A stretch of 38,489 bases of DNA from Oscillospiraceae bacterium (GTDB lineage: Bacteria > Bacillota > Clostridia > Oscillospirales > Oscillospiraceae). The notes beneath the pieces were generated by a model. The model did not search any database and was not told where the DNA came from. It saw nothing but the letters and a program-made list of their open reading frames with translations. Location: positions 1-38,489 of the forward strand of contig JAAWKB010000011.1 of NCBI GenBank assembly GCA_022797115.1, in the 5' to 3' direction. Shown piece after piece: positions 26,015 to 32,399 of the stretch (within the stretch, counting starts at the first letter, position 1; every line of letters starts with the position of its first letter). Made by a program: the position numbers and the translations under genes.

Positions 26015-28458
26015 GCCTGCGCCCCCTCCTGTTCTGTCTGGACAGCCCCGGCCTCCAGGCTGGCGCTGACGGTCCCATGGAGCGTGCCGCTGAAATCGGC
26101 GTCCACCATCCCGGAGACGTAGCCGCGCACATGGCCGTCCAGGCGCATCGTGCCGGTGTGGGTTTGCAGGGGCAGACGGGCTTTCAGCGTAACCGCTGTC
26201 TTGTCGATGATGATGTCCCCCAACAGCAAAATCTGGGGCAGGATGCCCATAACCAGGAAGATGGAGATCAGTGTCCCCCGGCCCAGGCAAACGCCGATGG
26301 AGGCGATGGACGGGTTGGATGAGAGGAACCCGATCAGAATCCCGGCAGAGGCCAGGATGGAACCGGAGGTGATGATGGTGGGGAACGCCTCGTTGAGGGA
26401 CTCCACTACCGCATCCTTGTGGGGCATGGACTGGCGCAGCTCCGTGTAGCGGTTGGCGATGACGATGGCGTAATCGATGTTCGCCCCCATCTGGATGGAG
26501 CTGACCACCAGGTAACTGAGGAAGAACATGTTCTCCCCCATGAGGTAGGGGAAGGAGAAGTTGATCCATACGCTGCCCTGGATGACCAGGATCAGCAGCA
26601 CCGGCAGGCCCGCGGATTTGAAGGTGAACACCAGCACCAGTATGACAAAGACGATGGTCAGGACGCTGATGAGGGTATTGTCGTTGCTGAAGGACGAGGA
26701 CAGGTCAAAATCGCTGGTGGAGTTGCCCACCACCAGTACGCCCTCCGGGTAGTAGTCCGCCGCCGCCTTGTGGAGCACGCCCAGGAAGTCGAAGGTCTCC
26801 TGGCTCTCCTCCGGCAGCCCCAGCTGGAGGACCAGGCGGCTGTAGGTCTCCCCCTTCAGCTGGAGCTGGGCGTCATGGAGCTGGGCGTGGAGGTCCTCGA
26901 TGGACTCCGTCATCTCCTCGTCCAACGTCACGTACCCCGCCTGCATCTGGTCGTAGACGAACAGGAACATGTCCAGCAGGGGCACGCCGTAGCTGTCCAC
27001 TCCGGAGACAAGACGGCCATAGGTCTCCTGGTCTACGGCATAGGCGGAGTAGAGCAGGCGGGCGGCCTCGATATCCAGGTCCGTCAACTCCGCGAACTGG
27101 CGGGGGGTCAGCCGGTCGGTGAGCACATAGCCGTCCACGGCCTCCACGCTGGCCAGCCCCAGCACGGAATCCACCTGGGGCATGGCGTCCAGCCGCCGCA
27201 GCAGGCGGCCCTCCTGCTCATAGTCCCCGGCGGGTACCAGCATGGCGATGGTGTTCACGCCGCCGAAGGTCCCGTCCACCTTCTGCTGGGCGAGCTGGGA
27301 CTCGTTCTGGGAGAAGGTGGTGAGGGTGGTCTGCCCGTAGACGTAGGGGCAGCGGGCGGAGAAGAGGAACCCGCCCACCAGCAGCAGTGCGAAGATGGGC
27401 GGCATGATGAAGCGGGTCTTCACCGCCAAGCGGCCCCAGCCGGAGATGGTGGGGACAAAGCTGCGGTGGTGGGTGCGGTCAATGAGGCCGCTGAAGCTCA
27501 TCAGTAGCCCCGGCATCAGGGTGAATACGCTCAGCAGGCTCAGTACGATGGCCTTCATCAGCACGAACCCCAGGTCCCGGCCAATCCCAAAGCGCATGAA
27601 GCACATGGCGCCCAGGCCGGAGAGGGTGGTCATGGAGCTGCCGGAGATCTCCGGGATCGCCTTGCTCAGGGCCGTCACCACCGCGTCCCGGGCCCCCATG
27701 CGCTCCCGCTCCTCGGTGTAGCGGTGGCAGAGGATAATGGCGTAATCGATGGCCAGGGCCAGCTGCAAGACCACGGCTACGGAGTTGGAGACAAAGGAGA
27801 TCTCCCCAAAGAGGAAGTTGGTCCCCTTGTTCAGCAGCGCCGCCATGCCGAAGGTCATCAGCAGCACGGGGATCTCCATATAGGTGTGGGAGGTGAACAG
27901 CAGCACCAGCAGGATGATGCCAACGGCGATGAGCATTACCAGCTGCATCTCCGCGTCCAGGCTGGCGGAGGCGGAATCGCCGGTGTCTCCGGTGATGTAG
28001 AGGTCATAGGCCCCCAGCTCCTCCCGCACCCGCTCCAGGGCCTCCAGGCTCACCGGGTCCGTGGCCGTGCCGTCGTAGGTGACGGAGAAGAGGGCGGCGC
28101 CGGAGCGGTAGTGGTCCTCCGTGCCGTCGAATTCCACGCTCTTTACGCCCTCAATGGCCTCCAGGCGGCTGGCCAGCCCCTCCGCCTGGGCATAGGAGAC
28201 GTTGTCCACCAGCACGCGGCTGCTGCCGAAGGTGACAAATTCCGCCTCCATGGCGGTCAGCCCCCGCCGGGTCTCTGTCTCCCCGGGCAGATAGCTGGTG
28301 AGGTCGTCGTTGACAGAAACCCATTTCGAGGAGAACACGCAAAAAATGGAGAGCCCTATGTACAGCAGGTAGAATGCCTTCCGCTTGTCGACAATAAAGG
28401 CCGCCGCCCGCTGGATGGGGCTCTGCTTCTCCCCGCCCTCCCGCTGTTCGGTATGCAA
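26011..28458 (-). CDS. MMPL-family RND transporter
   Basis: An 815-residue polytopic membrane protein with two repeats, each one hydrophobic helix, a large outer domain and a five-helix bundle. The paired Asp-Tyr residues that carry protons in MmpL proteins are present in both halves: LAIDYAIILCHRYTEE (D238-Y239) and NIDYAIVIANRYTE (D662-Y663). MMPL proteins export lipids, glycolipids or peptides, or act in envelope assembly; the substrate here is unknown. The last 55 residues form a polar tail after the final helix. The start is a TTG at 28458 with AAGGGAG eight bases upstream. Its stop overlaps the start of the solenoid protein by four bases, so they are one translational unit. Confidence 0.9.
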   Translation of the reverse strand: MHTEQREGGEKQSPIQRAAAFIVDKRKAFYLLYIGLSIFCVFSSKWVSVNDDLTSYLPGETETRRGLTAMEAEFVTFGSSRVLVDNVSYAQAEGLASRLEAIEGVKSVEFDGTEDHYRSGAALFSVTYDGTATDPVSLEALERVREELGAYDLYITGDTGDSASASLDAEMQLVMLIAVGIILLVLLFTSHTYMEIPVLLMTFGMAALLNKGTNFLFGEISFVSNSVAVVLQLALAIDYAIILCHRYTEERERMGARDAVVTALSKAIPEISGSSMTTLSGLGAMCFMRFGIGRDLGFVLMKAIVLSLLSVFTLMPGLLMSFSGLIDRTHHRSFVPTISGWGRLAVKTRFIMPPIFALLLVGGFLFSARCPYVYGQTTLTTFSQNESQLAQQKVDGTFGGVNTIAMLVPAGDYEQEGRLLRRLDAMPQVDSVLGLASVEAVDGYVLTDRLTPRQFAELTDLDIEAARLLYSAYAVDQETYGRLVSGVDSYGVPLLDMFLFVYDQMQAGYVTLDEEMTESIEDLHAQLHDAQLQLKGETYSRLVLQLGLPEESQETFDFLGVLHKAAADYYPEGVLVVGNSTSDFDLSSSFSNDNTLISVLTIVFVILVLVFTFKSAGLPVLLILVIQGSVWINFSFPYLMGENMFFLSYLVVSSIQMGANIDYAIVIANRYTELRQSMPHKDAVVESLNEAFPTIITSGSILASAGILIGFLSSNPSIASIGVCLGRGTLISIFLVMGILPQILLLGDIIIDKTAVTLKARLPLQTHTGTMRLDGHVRGYVSGMVDADFSGTLHGTVSASLEAGAVQTEQEGAQA

Positions 28459-28575
28459 AGCTAAGACTCCCTTCCCATACTTGATGAAATCGTGAGCCTA
28501 TCTTACGCCTCTCCCCCCGCAATGGCAAGGGACACTTGCCTGGTGATTGTGACCCTGGGCGGGGCAGGTATTCTC

Positions 28576-28604
28576 TGGACAAGCCTGGAGGTTTCTGTCA
28601 TAAT
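28576..28604 (+). promoter_or_regulatory. Promoter of larE
   Basis: TGGACA (28576-28581), 17-bp spacer, CATAAT (28599-28604). The short leader that follows contains a GCCCGC / GCGGGC hairpin (about 28613-28637) before the GGGAGGA ribosome site. Confidence 0.55.
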
Positions 28605-28652
28605 AAAAAGCAGCCCGCTGCAGAGCGTGCGGCGGGCAGATGGGAGGAACCA

Positions 28653-29411
28653 ATGACCATACAGGAATTTTTTACACAGAACACGGACGCCGCCGTGGCC
28701 TTCTCCGGCGGCGTGGACTCGGCATGGCTGCTCCATGAGGCCATGCGCTATGCCCGGCGGACGGCGGCCTATTTTGTCCGCACTCCCTTCCAGCCGGATT
28801 TTGAGCTGGAGGACGCCCAGGACACCGCCCGGCGGCTGGGTGCGCCGCTGAAGGTGATCCCCTTTGACATCCTGGCCGTCCCAGCGGCGGCAGCCAACCA
28901 GCCGGACCGCTGCTACCACTGCAAGCGGGCCCTGTTCTCCCGATTGCTGGATGAGGCGGCGGCAGACGGTTTCCCGCTGGTGCTGGATGGCAGCAACGCC
29001 TCCGATGACGCCGGGGACCGGCCCGGTATGCGCGCCCTCCGGGAGCTGGGCGTCCGCTCCCCCCTGCGGGAGTGCGGCATTGCCAAGGCGGAGATCCGCA
29101 CTCTGGCCCGGGCGGCGGGCCTCCCGGTGTGGGACAAGCCCTCCTACGCCTGCCTTGCCACCCGCATCCCCACCGGGACCGCCATCACCGCCGGAGACCT
29201 GGCCCGGGTTGCGCGGGGGGAGGCGGCGCTGCTGGCGATGGGCTTTTCCGACCTCCGCCTCCGCCTGCGGGAGGACGGCGCGCTGCTCCAGGTGCGCCCG
29301 GAGCAGATGGCTATGGCCGGACACCTGCTGCCCCAGGTGCAGGCGCTGCTGGCGAAGGACTTCGCCTTCGTCCGGCTGGACAGCGAGGCCCGGCAGAGCC
29401 GGGAGACCTAG
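28653..29411 (+). CDS. larE: LarE-like ATP-dependent sulfur transferase
   Basis: A 252-residue PP-loop enzyme. The ATP-pyrophosphatase motif SGGVDS is at 18-23, CYHC at 87-90, and the LarE signature PSYACLATRIP at 163-173. LarE activates the carboxylates of a nicotinic-acid-derived precursor with AMP and inserts sulfur to build the nickel-pincer cofactor of lactate racemase. The enzyme has three candidate sulfur/cluster cysteines (C87, C90, C167), a pattern reported for LarE proteins that bind a 4Fe-4S cluster, rather than one sacrificial Cys. No larA, larB or larC is in the window. I chose the ATG at 28653 because GGGAGGA lies seven bases upstream. It converges with the next gene with only eight bases between stops. 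Confidence 0.88.
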   Translation: MTIQEFFTQNTDAAVAFSGGVDSAWLLHEAMRYARRTAAYFVRTPFQPDFELEDAQDTARRLGAPLKVIPFDILAVPAAAANQPDRCYHCKRALFSRLLDEAAADGFPLVLDGSNASDDAGDRPGMRALRELGVRSPLRECGIAKAEIRTLARAAGLPVWDKPSYACLATRIPTGTAITAGDLARVARGEAALLAMGFSDLRLRLREDGALLQVRPEQMAMAGHLLPQVQALLAKDFAFVRLDSEARQSRET

Positions 29412-29419
29412 CGTGCCCC

Positions 29420-29863
29420 TTATGCGGGGATATTCCAGCGTTTGAATACGACGATTTCGGCGTTGGAGCCGTTTTCGCCGTATTCAGCTACCATGAGATA
29501 CTGGTCATCCGCGGCAATGCCATAGCACCGGTCGCCGCCCTTTTTATGGAGCTGGTTCCCCAGATAGATTTTATTGTCATCCCAGAGCTTGACCGTCTGC
29601 CCGCTGGGGAGCGGGTAAGCGATGTTGATAAAGGAGCCCCTGAGCGGGTGAAGCTCTGTGACCTCCTCCATGTCCGCAATCGCAAGCGCACGGAACGCCG
29701 CAAGCAGCTGTTCCTTCAGCGCACAGAGCGCGCCCTCCCCCTTTTGGCAGTACCGCGCCGCTACGCACTCCCCGCCGAAGGGCCGGCCGCCGGTCTCCGC
29801 GCAGCCCTGGCATTCCCCGCTCCAGCCGCATTCCTTACAGTTTACTCCACAAATAGTTTTCAT
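29420..29863 (-). CDS. Cysteine-rich DUF3795-like protein
   Basis: A 147-residue protein with a cluster of eight cysteines in its first 50 residues (CGVNCKECGWSGECQGC, then C33, C39 and C47), the pattern of DUF3795 proteins, followed by an alpha/beta region ending in FKRWNIPA. The cysteines probably bind zinc or an iron-sulfur cluster. Function unknown. The ATG at 29863 has GGAGGGG just upstream; the frame is open 18 codons further but without a ribosome site. It converges tightly on larE with no terminator between them. Confidence 0.8.
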   Translation of the reverse strand: MKTICGVNCKECGWSGECQGCAETGGRPFGGECVAARYCQKGEGALCALKEQLLAAFRALAIADMEEVTELHPLRGSFINIAYPLPSGQTVKLWDDNKIYLGNQLHKKGGDRCYGIAADDQYLMVAEYGENGSNAEIVVFKRWNIPA

Positions 29864-29974
29864 AATTCCCCTCCGTATGTCTGATTTCCCGCCTTGTATC
29901 AGGACAAAGTATAGCATAGCGCCGCTGTCAGATCAACCCTGCCCGGCGGGCCGGACCCCAAAAGCAGAAAGTCC

Positions 29975-30003
29975 TTGCATTTCCCCGATGATTGTGGTAC
30001 ATT
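29975..30003 (+). promoter_or_regulatory. Promoter upstream of the VTT-domain gene
   Basis: TTGCAT (29975-29980), 17-bp spacer, TACATT (29998-30003). Transcription would begin near 30010, only a few bases before an in-frame ATG at 30014. Confidence 0.6.
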
Positions 30004-30017
30004 GTGGAATACGATGA

Positions 30018-30050
30018 GGGGACCAGTGCGCTGGCCCTTTTCCTATTTTT
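30018..30050 (+). terminator. Terminator-like hairpin in the VTT gene leader
   Basis: GGG / CCC and CCAG / CTGG arms around loop TGCG form a stem with one bulged A, followed by TTTTCCTATTTTT. It starts within about ten bases of the predicted transcription start and ends just before the ATG at 30053. It could be an attenuator or chance. Confidence 0.4.
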
Positions 30051-30052
30051 CA

Positions 30053-30718
30053 ATGAAAGGAGCACTTTTTACGAAAGCAAACCGGTTTAAAGCCCTGCCC
30101 GCCGTGGTAATGGCGGTCTGCGCGGTGTTGTTCCTCCTGCTGGGCAGGGACCTGAAGGCCGGCGACCTGCTCAGCTGGTCCCCTGCCAGCCCCTGGCTGG
30201 CGGCGCTGTTTCTCCTTGCGCTGTATGCCTGCAAGAGCATGACTGTATTTTTCCCCCTGGTGGCGCTGTACTTGGCCGGGGGCCTGCTGTTCCCCCTGCC
30301 AGCCGCGCTGGCGGTGAACCTCATTGGGCTGGCGGTGTGCAGCGCGCTCCCCTATCTGGTGGGCCGCTGCTCGGCGGCGGAGACGCTGGACCGGCTGCGG
30401 CAGAAGTACGCCAAGCTGCAAACAGTGGAAAAGCTGCGCCAGGAGAACAACTTCCTGTTCGTACTGCTGGCCCGGGCGGTGGGCATCCTGCCCGGGGACG
30501 TGGTCAGCCTCTATTTTGGCGCGGTGCGGCTGCCCTTTGGGCCCTATTTAGCCGGGAGCCTGCTGGGGCTGTGCCCTACGATGGTGGCAGTTACGATCAT
30601 GGGCGGCAACGTGTCGGACCCGTTCTCTCCGGCGTTCCTGGCCGCGGCAGGGATTGACCTGCTGGTGGTGGCCGTCTCCTTCGTGGTGTGCAAGCGAATC
30701 CTGCGGAAAAAGCAGTAG
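30053..30718 (+). CDS. VTT-domain (TVP38/DedA-like) membrane protein
   Basis: A 221-residue polytopic protein of the VTT/SNARE-associated family, linked in some members to lipid scrambling or transport. It has hydrophobic segments at about 15-30, 46-85, 90-105, 138-160, 165-190 and 195-215, and the family-like core with FPLVALYLAGGLLFPL and GRCSAAETLDRLRQKY, and ARAVGILPGDVVSLYFGA. The start is uncertain: ATG 30053 lacks an upstream Shine-Dalgarno, whereas ATG 30014 in the same frame would give a nearly leaderless mRNA and 13 extra residues. The gene stands between DUF3795 (opposite strand) and the cobalamin riboswitch. Confidence 0.82.
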   Translation: MKGALFTKANRFKALPAVVMAVCAVLFLLLGRDLKAGDLLSWSPASPWLAALFLLALYACKSMTVFFPLVALYLAGGLLFPLPAALAVNLIGLAVCSALPYLVGRCSAAETLDRLRQKYAKLQTVEKLRQENNFLFVLLARAVGILPGDVVSLYFGAVRLPFGPYLAGSLLGLCPTMVAVTIMGGNVSDPFSPAFLAAAGIDLLVVAVSFVVCKRILRKKQ

Positions 30719-30749
30719 GAGCGGCATCCGGAAAATTGCAGGAACCCCC

Positions 30750-30778
30750 TTTACAAACAGAAAGCACTGTGGTATAGT
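30750..30778 (+). promoter_or_regulatory. Promoter of the cobalamin riboswitch RNA
   Basis: TTTACA (30750-30755), 17-bp spacer, TATAGT (30773-30778). The predicted start near 30785 lies about 15 bases before the riboswitch, so the RNA has its own promoter. Confidence 0.7.
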
Positions 30779-30800
30779 AAGGTCAATTCAATCATGTATA

Positions 30801-30911
30801 TGCCAACTGCCGCCGCGCTGCGCGGCACATGGAATAGGGTGGGAATCCCTGCGAGTCGGTCACTGTGATGCCTCCTGGAGAGGATAAGTCAGATACATGG
30901 CAGTTTGGCGG
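30801..30911 (+). ncRNA. Cobalamin (B12) riboswitch aptamer
   Basis: The aptamer is closed by P1 (GCCAACTGCC pairing with GGCAGTTTGGC). Inside are the conserved blocks GGGTGGGAATCCCT, GTCGGTCACTGTGATG and the B12 box AAGTCAGATACATGGC, in the correct order and spacing. At about 110 nt it is compact and lacks the long peripheral arms of classic adenosylcobalamin riboswitches, so it may be a class II type. A covariance-model hit would settle the class. No gene follows on this strand. Confidence 0.85.
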
Positions 30912-30975
30912 CATTCTGCCGAAACCGGAAGTGCGCTTTCTGTTCGGCCTCACCTTAGCCAGGTGGGGCTTTGTG

Positions 30976-31008
30976 CGTTCCGTGTTTTGCACGGAGCGTT
31001 TCTTTTTT
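30976..31008 (+). terminator. Intrinsic terminator of the riboswitch expression platform
   Basis: A 9-bp stem (CGTTCCGTG / CACGGAGCG, one G-U) with loop TTTTG followed by TTTCTTTTTT, the best U tract in the window. It lies 65 nt after the B12 box. A second stem (GCCTCACCT / AGGTGGGGC) just before it could be part of the switching element. Confidence 0.8.
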
Positions 31009-31100
31009 CCGGTTTCCCCCTGTGTGTTTCCTCCAGCGCCGATGGGGCGGCGTTGGGAAACAATATACCTACTCTCTTTGATATCGGCTCTATATGAACG

Positions 31101-31147
31101 GCCAAGGGGCCGCCCAGGTTTCAAGACCGCCTGGGCGGCCCCTTGGC
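31101..31147. terminator. 18-bp perfect hairpin past the yesL-like gene
   Basis: GCCAAGGGGCCGCCCAGG pairs perfectly with CCTGGGCGGCCCCTTGGC across an 11-base loop. It is 26 bp beyond the stop of the minus-strand DUF624 gene and also faces the riboswitch transcript. No T run follows on either strand. Confidence 0.65.
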
Positions 31148-31173
31148 GATTTCGTGTGGGCCGGCCGCCGTCC

Positions 31174-31821
31174 TTACATTGCCCCTCCATACCCCTCCAG
31201 GACCGGGGCGAGGGCGAGCCGTCCCATCAGGCAGGGGATGGAGAAACCGATCAGGAACAGGTATGCGCCGCTCAGCGGGAACCAGAGCAGCGCGGCCAGC
31301 AGCGGCCCGTACCACAGCAGAGCCGCCAGCACCGCCCGCAGGGGTTTCCCGACGCCCAGCACCAACGCCAGGCGCAGCGTCCCCTTTGACAGGGCCCGCC
31401 CGTCCGCCAGAAGGCCGTACAGGTAGGTTGAGGACAGCAGCGTCACCAGGAAGATGGTGGAGCACAGCATGAACGGCAGGTAAAACAGGGGGTTGGACGC
31501 GGCGAAGCGCAGGTAGAACCACATACCGTAGCCCGCCGCCGCCAGCGGCAGGGCGGTGAGCAGGAAGGCGGCGAAGCCGTCCCGCCAGCCCTGCCGGAAA
31601 GCGTCCCAGTAGCGCCGGCGTCCCCCCTCCCCCGCCTCCATCCGGCAGATGGCCCGGTGCAGCGCGAGGCAGGCGGGCGGGAGCGTAACCACGGGGATGC
31701 AGCTGAGCAGGAACATCACATTGAGCCGGAGCAGGGCCGCGCCCTCCTGCTGCAAAAGCTCCAGGAACCGGCGCGGGCCGGACCTCCGGCCATTCCCCTG
31801 GGGGATGCGGTCGTTTGGCAT
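31174..31821 (-). CDS. YesL-like (DUF624) membrane protein
   Basis: A 215-residue polytopic membrane protein of the DUF624/YesL family. After a short basic start come paired hydrophobic segments (about 32-60, 83-108, 110-135) and a C-terminal pair (about 155-195). The typical family feature LLRLNVMFLLSCIPVVTLPPACLALHR is present near residue 30. YesL-type genes usually accompany sugar ABC importers in Firmicutes, and here the gene diverges from such an importer; the function is unknown. GGGAGGAGGAGG precedes the ATG, and an 8-bp hairpin (GCGCCGCC / GGCGGCGC, 31836-31855) lies just upstream. Its -10-like TATATACT falls at the end of the foldback element. Confidence 0.85.
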   Translation of the reverse strand: MPNDRIPQGNGRRSGPRRFLELLQQEGAALLRLNVMFLLSCIPVVTLPPACLALHRAICRMEAGEGGRRRYWDAFRQGWRDGFAAFLLTALPLAAAGYGMWFYLRFAASNPLFYLPFMLCSTIFLVTLLSSTYLYGLLADGRALSKGTLRLALVLGVGKPLRAVLAALLWYGPLLAALLWFPLSGAYLFLIGFSIPCLMGRLALAPVLEGYGGAM

Positions 31822-31875
31822 AGCCTCCTCCTCCCGCGCCGCCTCCGGGCGGCGCTGTTGTATTTGTCCGCCAGT

Positions 31876-32038
31876 ATATAGTCGAAACGGCTGAGAATCG
31901 GTAAAGTTCGGCGGCTCAAGCAGGGCGTGGACTGCGTTGTCGTCCTTGGCGGGCGTCAGCCCGCCTGCGTCCTCCGCCTTGCCACACCCCGTTTTTCCTC
32001 GCCTCCTTTTTACCGTTTCCCAACCGCTTCGACTATAT
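31876..32038. repeat. Foldback (MITE-like) element with imperfect inverted ends
   Basis: The left end (31876-31906) and the reverse complement of the right end (32008-32038) agree over about 31 bases: both start ATATAGTCGAA, then CGG, TG, GAA and CGGTAAA, with about five differences. The exact centre is a GGCGGGC-GTCA-GCCCGCC hairpin (31948-31965), and further arms pair around it, so the whole unit folds back. It carries no ORF. Each end reads outward TTTACC-N19-TATAT(A/C), resembling a promoter. No target duplication is obvious. A paired divergent operator region is the alternative. Confidence 0.6.
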
Positions 32039-32244
32039 CACAAGCTCCTGCCAAATGCAACAGCGGCAGTGGGCGGCAATCCAACATCAGCGTATATGTC
32101 CGGCGGCGTCCCAAGCCCTGCCAGCGCGGCAGATCCGGCAGTTCCGGGATTGGTTCTTGTCATTTTCGCTAAAAAAGCAGGGGTTTCTTCTGTCGAATGC
32201 AACGAATTTGTTTAAAAATATTTAAAAATGCGTGATTACCTTAC

Positions 32245-32260
32245 GAAAAACCGCTTTTTC
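32245..32260. promoter_or_regulatory. Candidate operator upstream of the sugar operon
   Basis: GAAAAACCGCTTTTTC is an inverted repeat with six-base arms, about 35 bp upstream of the -35 box. It is preceded by a direct repeat of TTTAAAAAT (about 32212-32228). The AT-rich arms with a GC centre recall CcpA/LacI-type or activator sites, but it does not match a full cre site. Confidence 0.35.
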
Positions 32261-32294
32261 TGGAATGACCGCATATTTTCCACATACCAAGGCA

Positions 32295-32324
32295 TTTACA
32301 GATATCCACTTTGCGTATTATAGT
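32295..32324 (+). promoter_or_regulatory. Promoter of the alpha-galactoside importer operon
   Basis: TTTACA (32295-32300) and TATAGT (32319-32324) with an 18-bp spacer; an alternative -10 TATTAT lies three bases closer. A hairpin (TGGCTGGCC / GGCCGGCCA, about 32342-32372) sits in the leader before the AGAGGAG ribosome site. Confidence 0.55.
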
Positions 32325-32399
32325 TTCAGCAGGTTCCGTAATGGCTGGCCTTGAGCGGAAGGGGGCCGGCCAGGAAAACGAAAAAGAGGAGTGGTGTTT

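Noticed and set aside
22481-26569. Longer version (1362 residues) of the solenoid protein
   Set aside because: The extra N-terminal part lies within the MMPL gene in another frame; the signal peptide begins only at 26014 with an ATGA overlap.
31013-31426. Small plus-strand frames after the cobalamin riboswitch as its regulated gene
   Set aside because: None has a ribosome site or sensible composition, and they cross an 18-bp hairpin and run antisense to the DUF624 coding region.
32391-32399. GTG codons just before the binding-protein ATG as start
   Set aside because: They overlap the AGAGGAG ribosome site region and would lengthen the signal peptide without benefit.
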